Source: Porphyrobacter sp. | Lineage (GTDB): Bacteria > Pseudomonadota > Alphaproteobacteria > Sphingomonadales > Sphingomonadaceae | Reading direction: 5' to 3' | Length of the DNA: 64,000 nucleotides | Assembly: GCA_027531395.1 (NCBI GenBank) | Contig: JAPZRO010000004.1 | Coordinates: forward strand, 310,001-374,000 | In this document: positions 31,240 to 40,368 of the stretch, piece after piece | Layout: the number at the start of each line of letters is the position of its first letter | How positions within the stretch are numbered: position 1 is the first letter of the stretch | Notes under the pieces: model-generated | The model's input: the letters and a program-made list of their open reading frames with translations, nothing else | The model's database searches: none | What the model was told of the DNA's origin: nothing | Translations under genes and position numbers: made by a program

Positions 31240-31308
31240 CGCGCGGCTGCGGGGCCTGATGAATTTGCGGCTTCCCCGGGCCAATCTCGTTGCTAAAGAA
31301 AACGGATA

Positions 31309-33147
31309 ATGGCTGACCAGTCCCCGCTCGATCTGTTCAAGCAGGCGCTCACCGGCGCGTCGCGGGCGATTGCGCGCGATCCCGAGGTCGAGGTCGCGTG
31401 GAGCGCCGATGTGCCCGGCGCGGCGGGCAACCGTTTCCGCGTGCCGCTGCCGGGGCGCGATCTGCCCGCCGATCAGGTGACCGAGGCGCGCGGCTTTGCG
31501 GATTCCTTTGCGCTCAAGCTGCGCCACCACGACGCCGCGCTCCACGCCCGCTCCGCGCCGCCCGAACCCATCGCGCGCGCCTGCTATGACGCGATCGAGC
31601 AGGTGCGTTACGAGGCACTGGGCGCCAACCGGTTCGGCGGGATCAAGGCCAATCTCGACGCAGCGACCGAGATGCGTACCGCGTCCGACAAGATCGTGCG
31701 CGCGCAGAATTCCTCCGAAGTGCCGCTCCAGACCGCGCTCGCGCTGCTGGTGCGCGAGGCGCTGACCGGCGAGGCGGTGCCGGAAAAGGCCCGCGGCGGG
31801 ATCGAGCTTGTGCGCGATTTCCTCGAGGAGAAGGTCGGCGGCGACTTTGCCGGCCTTGCCGAGAAGATCGGCGATCAGGAAGCCTTCCAGAAGCTCGCGC
31901 TCGACATGCTGCGCGAGCTCGATCTCACCCGGCCCACCGATGCGCCCGAGGACGGCGAATCCGACGAGCCCGATGACGAGGACGGCCCTGACGACAGCGA
32001 GGGCGAGGACGAGAACCAGGGCGAGGGCGATCCGCAGGCGGCCGAAATGGCCGGCGACATGGCCGAAGGCGAGGGCGAGGGGCAGGAATCCTCGGACACC
32101 CAGACCGACAGCGAGATGTCGGAAGGCGAACCGGGCGACGACAGCGATGCCTCCAACGCGCCGGTGCGCCCCAACCGTCCGCAGGCCGAAGTCCCCGCGA
32201 GCGTCGATTACAAGGCCTTCACCACCCGCTTCGACGAGGAAGTCGCCGCGCCCGACCTGTGCGACGCCGAGGAGCTCGACCGGCTGCGCGCCTATCTCGA
32301 CAGCCAGCTCACCGGGCTTCAGGGCGTCGTGACGCGGCTCGCGAACCGGCTCCAGCGCCGTCTGATGGCGCAGCAGAACCGCAGCTGGGACTTCGATCAG
32401 GAAGAAGGCGTGCTCGATGCCGCGCGGCTGGCCCGCGTAATCATCTCGCCCGGTACCGCGCTCAGCTACAAGGTCGAGCGCGATGTCGAGTTCAAGGACA
32501 CGATCGTCACGCTCTTGATCGACAATTCGGGCTCGATGAGGGGCCGTCCGATCTCCATCGCCGCGATCAGTGCCGACATTCTGGCGAGGACGCTCGAACG
32601 CTGCGGGGTCAAGACCGAAATCCTCGGCTTCACCACACGCGCGTGGAAGGGCGGGCAGAGCCGCGAGGCATGGCTCGCCGATGGCAAGCCCGCCAATCCG
32701 GGCCGCCTCAACGATCTCAGACACATCATCTACAAGCAGGCCGACGAGCCGTGGCGCCGCGCGCGCCGCAATCTCGGGCTGATGATGCGCGAGGGGCTGC
32801 TCAAGGAAAACATCGACGGCGAGGCGCTGATCTGGGCCCATTCCCGCCTGCTCTACCGCCCCGAGGAACGCCGCATCCTGATGGTGATCAGCGATGGCGC
32901 GCCGGTGGACGATTCGACCCTGTCGGTGAACTCGGCAGGCTATCTCGAAGCGCACCTGCGCAGCGTGATCGAGTGGATCGAGAAGGTCTCGCCGGTGCAG
33001 CTGGTCGCCATCGGGATCGGGCACGATGTGACGCGCTACTATCGCCGCGCGGTCACGATCATGGATGTGGAGCAACTCGGCGGCACGATCATGGAACAGC
33101 TCGCCGAGCTGTTCGAGGATGAGAAAGGCGTGAAGGGGCGGCGGTGA
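31309..33147 (+). CDS. cobT: Cobaltochelatase subunit CobT (VWA protein)
   Basis: 612 residues. CobT pairs with the AAA+ protein CobS to drive CobN in aerobic cobalt insertion for vitamin B12. The N-terminal part is helical, the middle (residues about 215-290) is a very acidic Glu/Asp/Gly linker, and the C-terminal von Willebrand A domain carries the metal-ion site DNSGSMRG and ISDGAPVDD. Length and layout match CobT. The partner cobS, often adjacent, is not in this window. Confidence 0.92.
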   Translation: MADQSPLDLFKQALTGASRAIARDPEVEVAWSADVPGAAGNRFRVPLPGRDLPADQVTEARGFADSFALKLRHHDAALHARSAPPEPIARACYDAIEQVRYEALGANRFGGIKANLDAATEMRTASDKIVRAQNSSEVPLQTALALLVREALTGEAVPEKARGGIELVRDFLEEKVGGDFAGLAEKIGDQEAFQKLALDMLRELDLTRPTDAPEDGESDEPDDEDGPDDSEGEDENQGEGDPQAAEMAGDMAEGEGEGQESSDTQTDSEMSEGEPGDDSDASNAPVRPNRPQAEVPASVDYKAFTTRFDEEVAAPDLCDAEELDRLRAYLDSQLTGLQGVVTRLANRLQRRLMAQQNRSWDFDQEEGVLDAARLARVIISPGTALSYKVERDVEFKDTIVTLLIDNSGSMRGRPISIAAISADILARTLERCGVKTEILGFTTRAWKGGQSREAWLADGKPANPGRLNDLRHIIYKQADEPWRRARRNLGLMMREGLLKENIDGEALIWAHSRLLYRPEERRILMVISDGAPVDDSTLSVNSAGYLEAHLRSVIEWIEKVSPVQLVAIGIGHDVTRYYRRAVTIMDVEQLGGTIMEQLAELFEDEKGVKGRR

Positions 33148-33602
33148 CTCTTCCTAGAGGTTTCAGTCCATTTGCGGTGCAGCTTCCAGAAACGATCACG
33201 TCGTTCGGCTGGCATATCACTTCCGTTCAGGCAGGCCCCGAAAGGTGCTCCATTCGCCTTCTTGCCGAAGAGGCCGTTCCCCAAACGACCAATCTTATCG
33301 GTTACCCACCTCGCCGAATTGAGATCGTGGTCGACCGCATTATCAGTTTTCGGGCCACGGACGAAGGCGACCTACTGCACTATTGGGGCGTTCGGACTGC
33401 CGAGGGGGTCAATCCAAAGACCTCCATCTACAAGATCGAGGAAAGTGCATTTCTCGATGAAATCCGCTCAGCGAGCCCTGTGCCTTGGTGCGATGAATTT
33501 ATCCATCTGATGGTAGCAGGCGAGGATCTCTGTGTTGAAATCATCACTGTTCCCGAAACGGTTGTTCGGGTGGTCGAATTGGAAGATAGGAAACTGAACT
33601 GA
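33144..33602 (+). CDS. Unknown protein with lower GC than its neighbours
   Basis: 152 residues from a GTG that overlaps the cobT stop (GTGA). Codons such as CTT, GTT, ACC/ACG mixed with AAT and GAA, and stretches like GTTACCCACCTCG, give a visibly lower GC content than the flanking genes, which suggests acquisition by transfer. No motif is recognised. It appears as a two-part beta-rich protein ([34 protein letters not shown]). The stop TGA ends exactly before the nitroreductase ATG. Could be an immunity-type protein, but there is no evidence of a toxin. Confidence 0.65.
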   Translation: MTLPRGFSPFAVQLPETITSFGWHITSVQAGPERCSIRLLAEEAVPQTTNLIGYPPRRIEIVVDRIISFRATDEGDLLHYWGVRTAEGVNPKTSIYKIEESAFLDEIRSASPVPWCDEFIHLMVAGEDLCVEIITVPETVVRVVELEDRKLN

Positions 33603-34264
33603 TGAACGTCACTGAAGCCGTCACGACCCGCCGCTCGATCCGGGCCTTTCTCGACAAGCCGGTCGATCTCGACACCATCACCCGTGTGATGGACAAGGCG
33701 CGCTGGGCGGCCTCGGGCTGCAATTACCAGCCGTGGGAAGCCAGCATCGTCACCGGCCAGCCGCTCAAGGACCTGCAGGCGAAGATTACCACCTCCGCGC
33801 CGCAGGCGGCTGAGTATGACTGGGCCGCGCCCGGCACCGAGGAAGCCTACAAGAAGCGCCTCGACGGCGTGTCGGCCGGCATGTTCGGCGCGATGGGCAT
33901 CGCCCGCGACGATGGTGCGGGGCGCATGGCGGCGATGATGAAGAACGCGGTCAGCTTCGATGCGCCCGCGGTGCTGTTTGTCTATTTCCCGCGCCTGATG
34001 AAGGAAGCCCAGTGGTCGGACACCGGCATGTGGCTCCAGACGGTCGCGCTGCTGCTGCGCGAGGAGGGGCTGGATTCCTGCTTCCAGGAATACATGGCGC
34101 TCTATGCCAACGTGATCCGCGACTTCCTCGGCCTCGATCACGAACGCTATATGTTCTTCTGCGGCATGGCGATCGGCTACCGCGATCCCGACGCCCCGGT
34201 GAACAATTTCGAGCGCGAGCGCGTGCCGCTGGATCAGCAGGTCAAGTTCATCGGGTTCGAGTGA
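33602..34264 (+). CDS. Nitroreductase family FMN oxidoreductase
   Basis: 220 residues. The FMN-site signature RRSIRAFLDKPVD at the N-terminus, AASGCNYQPWEA (FMN phosphate and ring contacts) and the C-terminal GMAIGYRDPDAPVNNFERERV are typical of the NfsB/FRP-like nitroreductase fold. It reduces nitro or quinone compounds with NAD(P)H; the natural substrate is unknown. Its ATG follows the preceding TGA by one base. Confidence 0.92.
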   Translation: MNVTEAVTTRRSIRAFLDKPVDLDTITRVMDKARWAASGCNYQPWEASIVTGQPLKDLQAKITTSAPQAAEYDWAAPGTEEAYKKRLDGVSAGMFGAMGIARDDGAGRMAAMMKNAVSFDAPAVLFVYFPRLMKEAQWSDTGMWLQTVALLLREEGLDSCFQEYMALYANVIRDFLGLDHERYMFFCGMAIGYRDPDAPVNNFERERVPLDQQVKFIGFE

Positions 34265-34308
34265 GGCGGCTTGCGCTCGGGTGATGGATTGGGGCAAAGG
34301 CCCCGCCC

Positions 34309-35772
34309 ATGACCGACGCGCCGCTCAAACTGTTCAACTCGCTCACCCGTTCGCTCGAGGTGTTCGAGCCCATCCACCCGGGCGAGGCGCGCGTCTACAC
34401 CTGCGGGCCGACGGTCTATAACTACCCGCATATCGGCAACATGCGTGCTTACGTGTTTGCCGATGTGCTGGGGCGCACGATGACGTGGAAGGGCTTGAAG
34501 CTCACCCACGTCATCAACATCACCGATGTGGGCCACCTCACCGACGATGCCGACGCGGGCGAGGACAAGATGGAGAAGATGGCTGCGGAGAAAGCGCAGT
34601 CGATCTGGGACATCGCCGAGCATTACAAGCAGGCCTATTGGGCCGATGTCCGCGCGCTCAACATCCGCCAGCCGGCGCAGTGGACGGTCGCGACCGACTA
34701 CGTCCCGCAGATGATCGAATTCGCGAAGGGGATCGCGGAGAAGCACTGCTACGAGCTCGAAAGCGGGCTCTATTTCGACGTTTCGACCGTCGCCGATTAT
34801 GGCCGCCTCGCCCGCGCGAACACCGAGGAAGGCGAGGGCCGGATCGAGGCGGTCGAGGGCAAGCGCAACGCCGCCGACTTTGCGATCTGGCGCAAGACTC
34901 CGCCGGGCGAGAGTCGCCAGATGGAGTGGGACTCGCCCTGGGGCAGGGGCGCGCCGGGGTGGCATCTCGAATGCTCGGTGATGAGCGGCGAGGTGCTCGG
35001 TTTCCCCTTCGACATCCACACTGGCGGGATCGACCACCGCGAGATCCACCACCCCAACGAGATCGCGCAGAACCAGGCGCATTGCTGCACGAATGGTCTC
35101 GACGATCCGCGCAATTCCGGCGCGCGCATCTGGATGCACAACAACTTCCTCGTCGAGCGATCGGGGAAGATGTCGAAGTCCTCGGGCGAGTTCCTGCGGC
35201 TGCAATTGCTGATCGACAAGGGCTACCACCCGCTGGCCTACCGGCTAATGTGCTTGCAGGCGCATTACCGCTCCGAGCTTGAGTTCAGCTGGGATGGGCT
35301 GGGCGCGGCGCTGACGCGATTGAAGCGGATGGTGATGGCTTGGGAGCGGCTATTGCAAACGCCGCCGAAAGACGCAGGCTCGCCTACTGCTATCGAGCAA
35401 ATTCTGTCCGGCCACAACGACAGGTTCGACGGGGCAATATCAGAAGATTTGAATACGGCGGTTGCTCTCACCGTGTTTGAAGAGCTTCTAGCAGCCAAGA
35501 AGATATCGTCTGATTACCGCTTGGAATTGCTTCGCAAGTTCGATGCGGTTTTGGGGTTTGGTTTCGACGGTTTGACCCGTGCCGATCTGCGCATTCGGCC
35601 TAAGGCCGCGACGATAGGCGAAGAGCAAGTCGAGCAAGCGATCGCCTTCCGCAAGGAGCTTCGCGCGCAGCAGAACTACCCAGCGCTCGACCGTCAGCGC
35701 GATGAACTTGCCGCGGCCGGCATCGAAGTGATGGACGGCGATCCGCTGGGGTGGGAGTGGAAGCTGGCTTGA
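34309..35772 (+). CDS. cysS: Cysteinyl-tRNA synthetase
   Basis: 487 residues. The HIGH motif is NYPHIGNMRAY and the KMSKS loop is KMSKSSGEF; zinc ligands are the first Cys in TCGPTVYN, the Cys in HLECSVM and the His/Glu pair in THT GGIDHREIHHPNE (written with a gap here). The N-terminal catalytic domain has the high GC of the region, but from about 35340 to 35660 the code has many TTG, GAA, AAG, TTT and CTA codons. The change falls in the anticodon-binding domain and looks like a recombined segment. Confidence 0.96.
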   Translation: MTDAPLKLFNSLTRSLEVFEPIHPGEARVYTCGPTVYNYPHIGNMRAYVFADVLGRTMTWKGLKLTHVINITDVGHLTDDADAGEDKMEKMAAEKAQSIWDIAEHYKQAYWADVRALNIRQPAQWTVATDYVPQMIEFAKGIAEKHCYELESGLYFDVSTVADYGRLARANTEEGEGRIEAVEGKRNAADFAIWRKTPPGESRQMEWDSPWGRGAPGWHLECSVMSGEVLGFPFDIHTGGIDHREIHHPNEIAQNQAHCCTNGLDDPRNSGARIWMHNNFLVERSGKMSKSSGEFLRLQLLIDKGYHPLAYRLMCLQAHYRSELEFSWDGLGAALTRLKRMVMAWERLLQTPPKDAGSPTAIEQILSGHNDRFDGAISEDLNTAVALTVFEELLAAKKISSDYRLELLRKFDAVLGFGFDGLTRADLRIRPKAATIGEEQVEQAIAFRKELRAQQNYPALDRQRDELAAAGIEVMDGDPLGWEWKLA

Positions 35773-35812
35773 CGCTTATGTAGCACTCGCTACAAAGGTT
35801 GCATGATGCAAC
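35769..35812 (+). promoter_or_regulatory. Leaderless promoter with two inverted repeats
   Basis: TTGACG (35769-35774), 16 bases, TACAAA (35791-35796), then six bases to the ATG at 35803. Inside the spacer and -10 is TGTAGC-ACTC-GCTACA (35779-35794); across the transcription start and start codons is GTTGCAT-G-ATGCAAC (35798-35812). Both have perfect arms. The -35 overlaps the end of cysS. Confidence 0.6.
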
Positions 35813-36159
35813 CTGTCCTCTGGCTCGTCCTCGCCGCCATCCACGCCATGCCCGCGCTCGCGCTGTTCCGGCCGGCGACGCTGACGAGCCTCTACCGCAT
35901 CCAGCCGGACAATCCGCTGTTCCTGCTGATGCACCACCGCGCGGGGCTGTTCTTCGGCGTCTTCGTCGCCTGCATTTTCGCCGCCTTCGTGCCCGAGGGA
36001 CGGCGGCTGGCGGTGCTGGTCGTCGGGATCAGCATGGTGAGCTTCCTGCTGCTCTATTGGCAGGCCGGCAACCCCGCACCCTTGCGCAAGATCGCGCAGG
36101 TCGATCTGCTGGGGCTACCTGTTCTGGCAGGGGTGGCGTGGCTCGCATTCCGGCAGTAA
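35803..36159 (+). CDS. Small membrane protein, unknown
   Basis: 118 residues, possibly starting at the second ATG (35806). Four hydrophobic segments: LWLVLAAIHAMPALALF, GLFFGVFVACIFAAFV, RLAVLVVGISMVSFLLLYW and VDLLGLPVLAGVAWLAF. The type resembles small four-helix membrane proteins of unknown role. No Shine-Dalgarno is seen; the start codon sits at the predicted transcription start. The two dyads suggest tight control by at least one repressor. Confidence 0.7.
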   Translation: MMQPVLWLVLAAIHAMPALALFRPATLTSLYRIQPDNPLFLLMHHRAGLFFGVFVACIFAAFVPEGRRLAVLVVGISMVSFLLLYWQAGNPAPLRKIAQVDLLGLPVLAGVAWLAFRQ

Positions 36160-36170
36160 CCCTTCTGCCT

Positions 36171-37109
36171 ATGACCATTCTCGCCATCTCTGGCCTGATC
36201 CGCCCGATGCTCGAAAGCCGTCTGCCTGAGGGCCTCGACGTGCGCTGGTTCATGTCGCACGAGGAGGCGATTGAAGCCGTGGCCGAGGCCGAAATCGGCT
36301 GGTTCGACATGAACGATCAGGCCGCCATGGCCGAAACCCTGCGCGCGGCGAAGAAACTGAAGTGGCTCAATTCAATCTATGCCGGGCTCGATTTCCTCCC
36401 CATGGACGTGCTGATCGAACGCGGGATCACTGTCACCAACGGGGCGGGGATCAACGCCATCACAATCGCCGAATATGTCGTCATGGGGATGCTCAACATC
36501 GCCAAGGGCTACCGCGAGGTTGTGCGCGCGCAGGAGCGGCACGAATGGCTGTTCGATTCGCCCGGCAAGCGCGAGCTGGCGGGATCGAAGGCGCTGCTGC
36601 TGGGCTATGGCGCGATCGGCAAGCTGATCCAGCCGCGGCTCGAATCCTTCGATGTCGAGGTCAGCGTGGTGCGGCGTTCGGGCGGCCCGAACACCCTCGG
36701 CCCCGGCGAATGGCGCGCGCGGCTTGGCGAGTTCGACTGGGTGATTCTCGCCGTCCCCGCCACGTCCGAGACCGAAGGCATGATCGGCGCGGCTGAGCTG
36801 GCGGCGATGAAGTCCGATGCCGTGATCGTGAACATCGCGCGCGGCTCGGTGATCGACCAGCCTGCGCTGGTCGAGGCCCTCCAAGCCCGCGCCATCGGCG
36901 GGGCCTTTCTCGATGTTACCACGCCTGAGCCACTGCCTGCCGATCACCCGCTCTGGAGCCTCGATAACGCGCATATCTCGATGCACCTGTCGGGCCGCGC
37001 GCAGTCGAAGATGTTCATCCGATCGGGTGATCGCTTCCTCGACAATCTCGGCAAATATCTGCGCGGAGAGCCGGTCGCCCCGGTGTTCGATCCAAGGCTG
37101 GGCTACTGA
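36171..37109 (+). CDS. D-2-hydroxyacid dehydrogenase (NAD-dependent)
   Basis: 312 residues from ATG 36171; longer frames upstream overlap the preceding gene and are not conserved-looking. The Rossmann signature is GYGAIG, and the catalytic Arg, Glu and His are in NIARGSVID, TPEPLP and HISMHLSG. This family reduces 2-oxoacids or oxidises D-2-hydroxyacids. The TPP enzyme and aldehyde dehydrogenase that follow may use the same class of compounds. A terminator lies after the gene. Confidence 0.9.
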   Translation: MTILAISGLIRPMLESRLPEGLDVRWFMSHEEAIEAVAEAEIGWFDMNDQAAMAETLRAAKKLKWLNSIYAGLDFLPMDVLIERGITVTNGAGINAITIAEYVVMGMLNIAKGYREVVRAQERHEWLFDSPGKRELAGSKALLLGYGAIGKLIQPRLESFDVEVSVVRRSGGPNTLGPGEWRARLGEFDWVILAVPATSETEGMIGAAELAAMKSDAVIVNIARGSVIDQPALVEALQARAIGGAFLDVTTPEPLPADHPLWSLDNAHISMHLSGRAQSKMFIRSGDRFLDNLGKYLRGEPVAPVFDPRLGY

Positions 37110-37117
37110 ATCTTTCC

Positions 37118-37142
37118 AGCGCCTTGCGGCTTGGCGCTTTTC
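37118..37142 (+). terminator. Intrinsic terminator after the hydroxyacid dehydrogenase
   Basis: AGCGCC-TTGCGGCTT-GGCGCT followed by TTTTC. Short stem (6 bp) but with a T-run and right after the stop. Confidence 0.65.
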
Positions 37143-37193
37143 TGCAATACTCGCCTTGCAGACTCCGCCATCACGGCGCGGTCATAATGCCGG

Positions 37194-37217
37194 GCTATCC
37201 GCATGGGGGCGGATAGC
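37194..37217 (+). promoter_or_regulatory. 9-bp-arm hairpin in the leader of the TPP enzyme gene
   Basis: GCTATCCGC-ATGGGG-GCGGATAGC, perfect arms, about 60 bases upstream of the ATG at 37277. A CATAAT box lies just before it (37183-37188) without a well-placed -35. Either an operator or an RNA element. Confidence 0.45.
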
Positions 37218-37276
37218 AAGGGGCCGGCGAGGGTGCCTTGGCGCGCCCGTAATGCAGTTGGGGGGAATTGCGAAAC

Positions 37277-38935
37277 ATGAGCGATACCAAGAAAGCCTCG
37301 GACGTCTTTGTCGAGTGCCTCGAAGCGGAAGGCTGCGAGTATATCTTCGGGGTTCCGGGGGAAGAGAACCTCGATTTCCTCGACTCGCTCAGCCGGTCGA
37401 AGCAGATCAAGCTGATCCTCACCCGCCACGAACAAGGCGCCGGCTTCATGGCCGCGACCTATGGCCGCCATACCGGCAAGACCGGCGTGTGCGTCGCCAC
37501 GCTCGGGCCGGGCGCGACCAATTTCGTCACCTCGGCGGCCTATGCCCAGCTCGGCGGGATGCCGGTGCTGATGATCACCGGGCAGAAGCCGATCAAGAAG
37601 TCCAAGCAGGGCCGCTTCCAGATCGTCGACATCGTCTCGCTGATGAAGCCGATCACCAAATACGCGATCCAGATCGCCGCCGGTGACAACATCCCCAGCC
37701 GCGTGCGCGAGGCCTATCGTCTGGCCGAGGAGGAAAAGCCCGGCGCCACCCTGATCGAGCTGCCCGAGGATATCGCCGAAGAGCCCACCACCGACTGGAA
37801 GCCGCTGCCCAAGAGCATTGCGCGCCGTCCCTCGGCCGAGCCCAAGGCGGTGCGTGCTGCAGTCAAGGCGATCGAGAACGCCAAGAACCCGGTGCTCGTC
37901 ATCGGCGCGGGCGCCAACCGCAAGCTGTGCGGGCGGATGCTCGAACAATTCGTCGAGAAGACTGGCATCCCCTTCCTCACCACCCAGATGGGCAAGGGCG
38001 TGATCGACGAGCGTCACCCCAAGTTCCTCGGCTGCGCGGCGCTCTCGGCGGGCGACTTCGTGCACCGTGCGGTGGAGGATGCCGACTGCATCATCAATGT
38101 CGGCCACGATGTGATCGAAAAGCCGCCCTTCTTCATGAAGGACAACGGCGTCACCGTGATCCACGTCTCGACCCGCACCGCGGAAGTCGATCCGGTCTAT
38201 TTCCCGCAGATCGAGGTGATCGGCGATATCGCCAACGCGATCTGGCAGATGAAAGAAGACATCAGCCCCAACCGCAGCTGGGATTTCGAGCACATGCTGG
38301 CCTATCACAAGGCCGAGGTTGAGCACACGAGCAAGCTCGCCGCTGATACCCGCTTCCCGATCTTCCCGCCGCACCTTGTCCAGCAGGTGCGCGATGCGAT
38401 GCCCCATGACGGGATCATCTGCCTCGACAACGGGGTCTACAAGATCTGGTTCGCGCGCGGCTACACCGCCTATCTGCCCAACACCGTGCTGCTCGACAAC
38501 GCGCTGGCGACGATGGGCGCGGGCCTGCCGAGCGCGATGATGAGCGCGATGCTCTATCCCGAGCGCAAGGTGATGGCGATCTGCGGCGACGGCGGGTTCA
38601 TGATGAACTCGCAGGAGATGGAGACCGCAGTGCGGCTCGGCCTCAATCTCACCGTGCTGATCCTGCGCGACGATGCCTACGGGATGATCCGCTGGAAGCA
38701 GGCCAACATGGGCTTCGTCGATTTCGGCCTGACCTATGGCAACCCGGACTATGTCAAATATGCCGAAAGCTACGGCGCGATCGGCCACCGTGTGACTTCG
38801 TCCGATCACCTGCGCGAACTGCTCGCCCATTGCCGCGACACGCCGGGCGTGCATCTGATCGACTGCCCGGTCGACTACACCGAGAACGACCAGATCCTGA
38901 ACAAGGACATCAAGCGGCTTTCGAAGGAGCTGTGA
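37277..38935 (+). CDS. Thiamine-diphosphate enzyme of the acetolactate synthase (large subunit) family
   Basis: 552 residues from ATG 37277. The TPP glutamate is in TRHEQGAGFMAATYGR; the Mg/TPP motif is CGDGGFMMNSQEMETAVRLGLN, ending with LRDDAYGMIRWKQ instead of the NN...YG of biosynthetic enzymes. No ilvH regulatory subunit follows. This points to a catabolic AlsS-like or decarboxylase role rather than branched amino acid synthesis; the product is not determined. It is followed 27 bases later by an aldehyde dehydrogenase, which may act on the aldehyde formed. Confidence 0.85.
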   Translation: MSDTKKASDVFVECLEAEGCEYIFGVPGEENLDFLDSLSRSKQIKLILTRHEQGAGFMAATYGRHTGKTGVCVATLGPGATNFVTSAAYAQLGGMPVLMITGQKPIKKSKQGRFQIVDIVSLMKPITKYAIQIAAGDNIPSRVREAYRLAEEEKPGATLIELPEDIAEEPTTDWKPLPKSIARRPSAEPKAVRAAVKAIENAKNPVLVIGAGANRKLCGRMLEQFVEKTGIPFLTTQMGKGVIDERHPKFLGCAALSAGDFVHRAVEDADCIINVGHDVIEKPPFFMKDNGVTVIHVSTRTAEVDPVYFPQIEVIGDIANAIWQMKEDISPNRSWDFEHMLAYHKAEVEHTSKLAADTRFPIFPPHLVQQVRDAMPHDGIICLDNGVYKIWFARGYTAYLPNTVLLDNALATMGAGLPSAMMSAMLYPERKVMAICGDGGFMMNSQEMETAVRLGLNLTVLILRDDAYGMIRWKQANMGFVDFGLTYGNPDYVKYAESYGAIGHRVTSSDHLRELLAHCRDTPGVHLIDCPVDYTENDQILNKDIKRLSKEL

Positions 38936-38962
38936 TCACCGGCGAGGGTAAGGACATCTGCC

Positions 38963-40339
38963 ATGCATGAAGTGGTCAATCCCTTCGACCTGTCGGTGAT
39001 CGGTTCCGTGCCGACGCATGACTGGGACGCGGTGGATGCGGCGCTCGACCGCGCCCACCGCCTCGCCCGCGACCGCAGCCAGTGGAAGAAGCCGCACCAG
39101 CGCGCGGCGATCCTGCACAGGGCGATGGAGATCATGCGCGCGCGGCGCGATCACCTTGCCTTCCAGATCGCCAACGAAGGCGGCAAGCCGCTGATCGACG
39201 CGCGGGTCGAGGTCGACCGGGCGATCAACGGGATGGAGCTGTGCATCCACGAGATCGGGTCGCTCAGAGGCACCGAGATCCCGATGGGGCTGACCGCGGC
39301 GGGCGATGGCCGGCTGGCCTGGACCACGCGCGAGCCGATCGGCGTGGTGGTGGCGGTCTCGGCCTTCAACCATCCGCTCAACCTGATCGTCCATCAGGTC
39401 GCGCCGGCCGTGGCGGTGGGCTGTCCGGTGATCGTCAAGCCCTCGGCGGACACCCCGCTGTCGTGCTTCGAATTCGTGTCGATCCTGCACGAGGCGGGGC
39501 TGGAGCCCGGCTGGGCGCAGGCGGTGCAGCCGCCGCGCGACGTGTCTGAGCGCATGGTCAGCGACAGCCGCGTCGCCTTCTTCAGCTTCATCGGCTCGGC
39601 CGGGGTGGGCTGGTCGCTGCGGAGCAAGCTCGCCCCCGGCACGCGCTGCGCGCTGGAGCATGGCGGGGTCGCGCCGGTGATCGTCGATCCCAGCGCCAAC
39701 CTTGATCTGGCGGTGCCCAGCATTGCCAAGGGCGGGTTCTACCATTCGGGGCAGGTGTGCGTTTCGGTGCAGCGGGTGTTCGCCCATGCCTCAATCGTGG
39801 ACGAGCTGTCCGCGCGGCTGGCGGCGGCGGCGACCGCCTTGAAGGTCGGCAACGCGATCCACGAGGATACTGAATGCGGCCCGCTGATCCGTCCCAAGGA
39901 GGTCGAGCGGGTGGCCAAGTGGATCGACGAGGCCCGCAGCGGCGGGGCGCAAATCCTGAGCGGCGGCGAGAAGCTGTCGGACACCACCTATGCGCCGACC
40001 GTGCTGCTCAACCCGCTGGTGGACGCCACGATCTCGCGCAACGAGGTGTTCGGCCCGGCGGTCTGCGTCTATTCCTATAGCGACGTCGACGCAGCGATCG
40101 CGCAGGCCAATTCGCTCGATGTGGCGTTCCAGGCGGCGATCTTCACCAATGATCTGGCGAGCGCGATGCACACCTATCGCAACATCGATGCCTCGGCCGT
40201 GATGGTGAACGACCACACCGCCTTCCGCACCGACTGGATGCCCTTTGCGGGCCTGCGCACCTCGGGGCACGGGGTTGGCGGCATTCCCTATACCTGCCAC
40301 GAGATGACCATCGAGAAGATGATCGTGATCAGGGGGTAG
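38963..40339 (+). CDS. Aldehyde dehydrogenase family protein
   Basis: 458 residues. The general base Glu is in LEHGGVAPVIV, the nucleophilic Cys in YHSGQVCVSVQRV, and the NAD-site region is SFIGSAGVGW. It oxidises aldehydes to acids or CoA-independent acids with NAD(P). Directly after the TPP enzyme and on the same strand, so a shared pathway is likely. The preceding D-2-hydroxyacid dehydrogenase could supply the 2-oxoacid. Confidence 0.9.
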   Translation: MHEVVNPFDLSVIGSVPTHDWDAVDAALDRAHRLARDRSQWKKPHQRAAILHRAMEIMRARRDHLAFQIANEGGKPLIDARVEVDRAINGMELCIHEIGSLRGTEIPMGLTAAGDGRLAWTTREPIGVVVAVSAFNHPLNLIVHQVAPAVAVGCPVIVKPSADTPLSCFEFVSILHEAGLEPGWAQAVQPPRDVSERMVSDSRVAFFSFIGSAGVGWSLRSKLAPGTRCALEHGGVAPVIVDPSANLDLAVPSIAKGGFYHSGQVCVSVQRVFAHASIVDELSARLAAAATALKVGNAIHEDTECGPLIRPKEVERVAKWIDEARSGGAQILSGGEKLSDTTYAPTVLLNPLVDATISRNEVFGPAVCVYSYSDVDAAIAQANSLDVAFQAAIFTNDLASAMHTYRNIDASAVMVNDHTAFRTDWMPFAGLRTSGHGVGGIPYTCHEMTIEKMIVIRG

Positions 40340-40346
40340 AGGGGAG

Positions 40347-40368
40347 GGAGGGGCTCCTTCACCCCTCC
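40347..40368. terminator. Hairpin between convergent genes
   Basis: GGAGGGG-CTCCTTCA-CCCCTCC, perfect 7-bp arms, spanning the end of the minus-strand gene. No T-run, so terminator function is uncertain. Confidence 0.35.

Noticed and set aside
37160-37188. Promoter with CATAAT for the TPP enzyme gene
   Set aside because: The nearest TTGCAG is 21 bases upstream; too far for a normal spacer, so only the box is mentioned.
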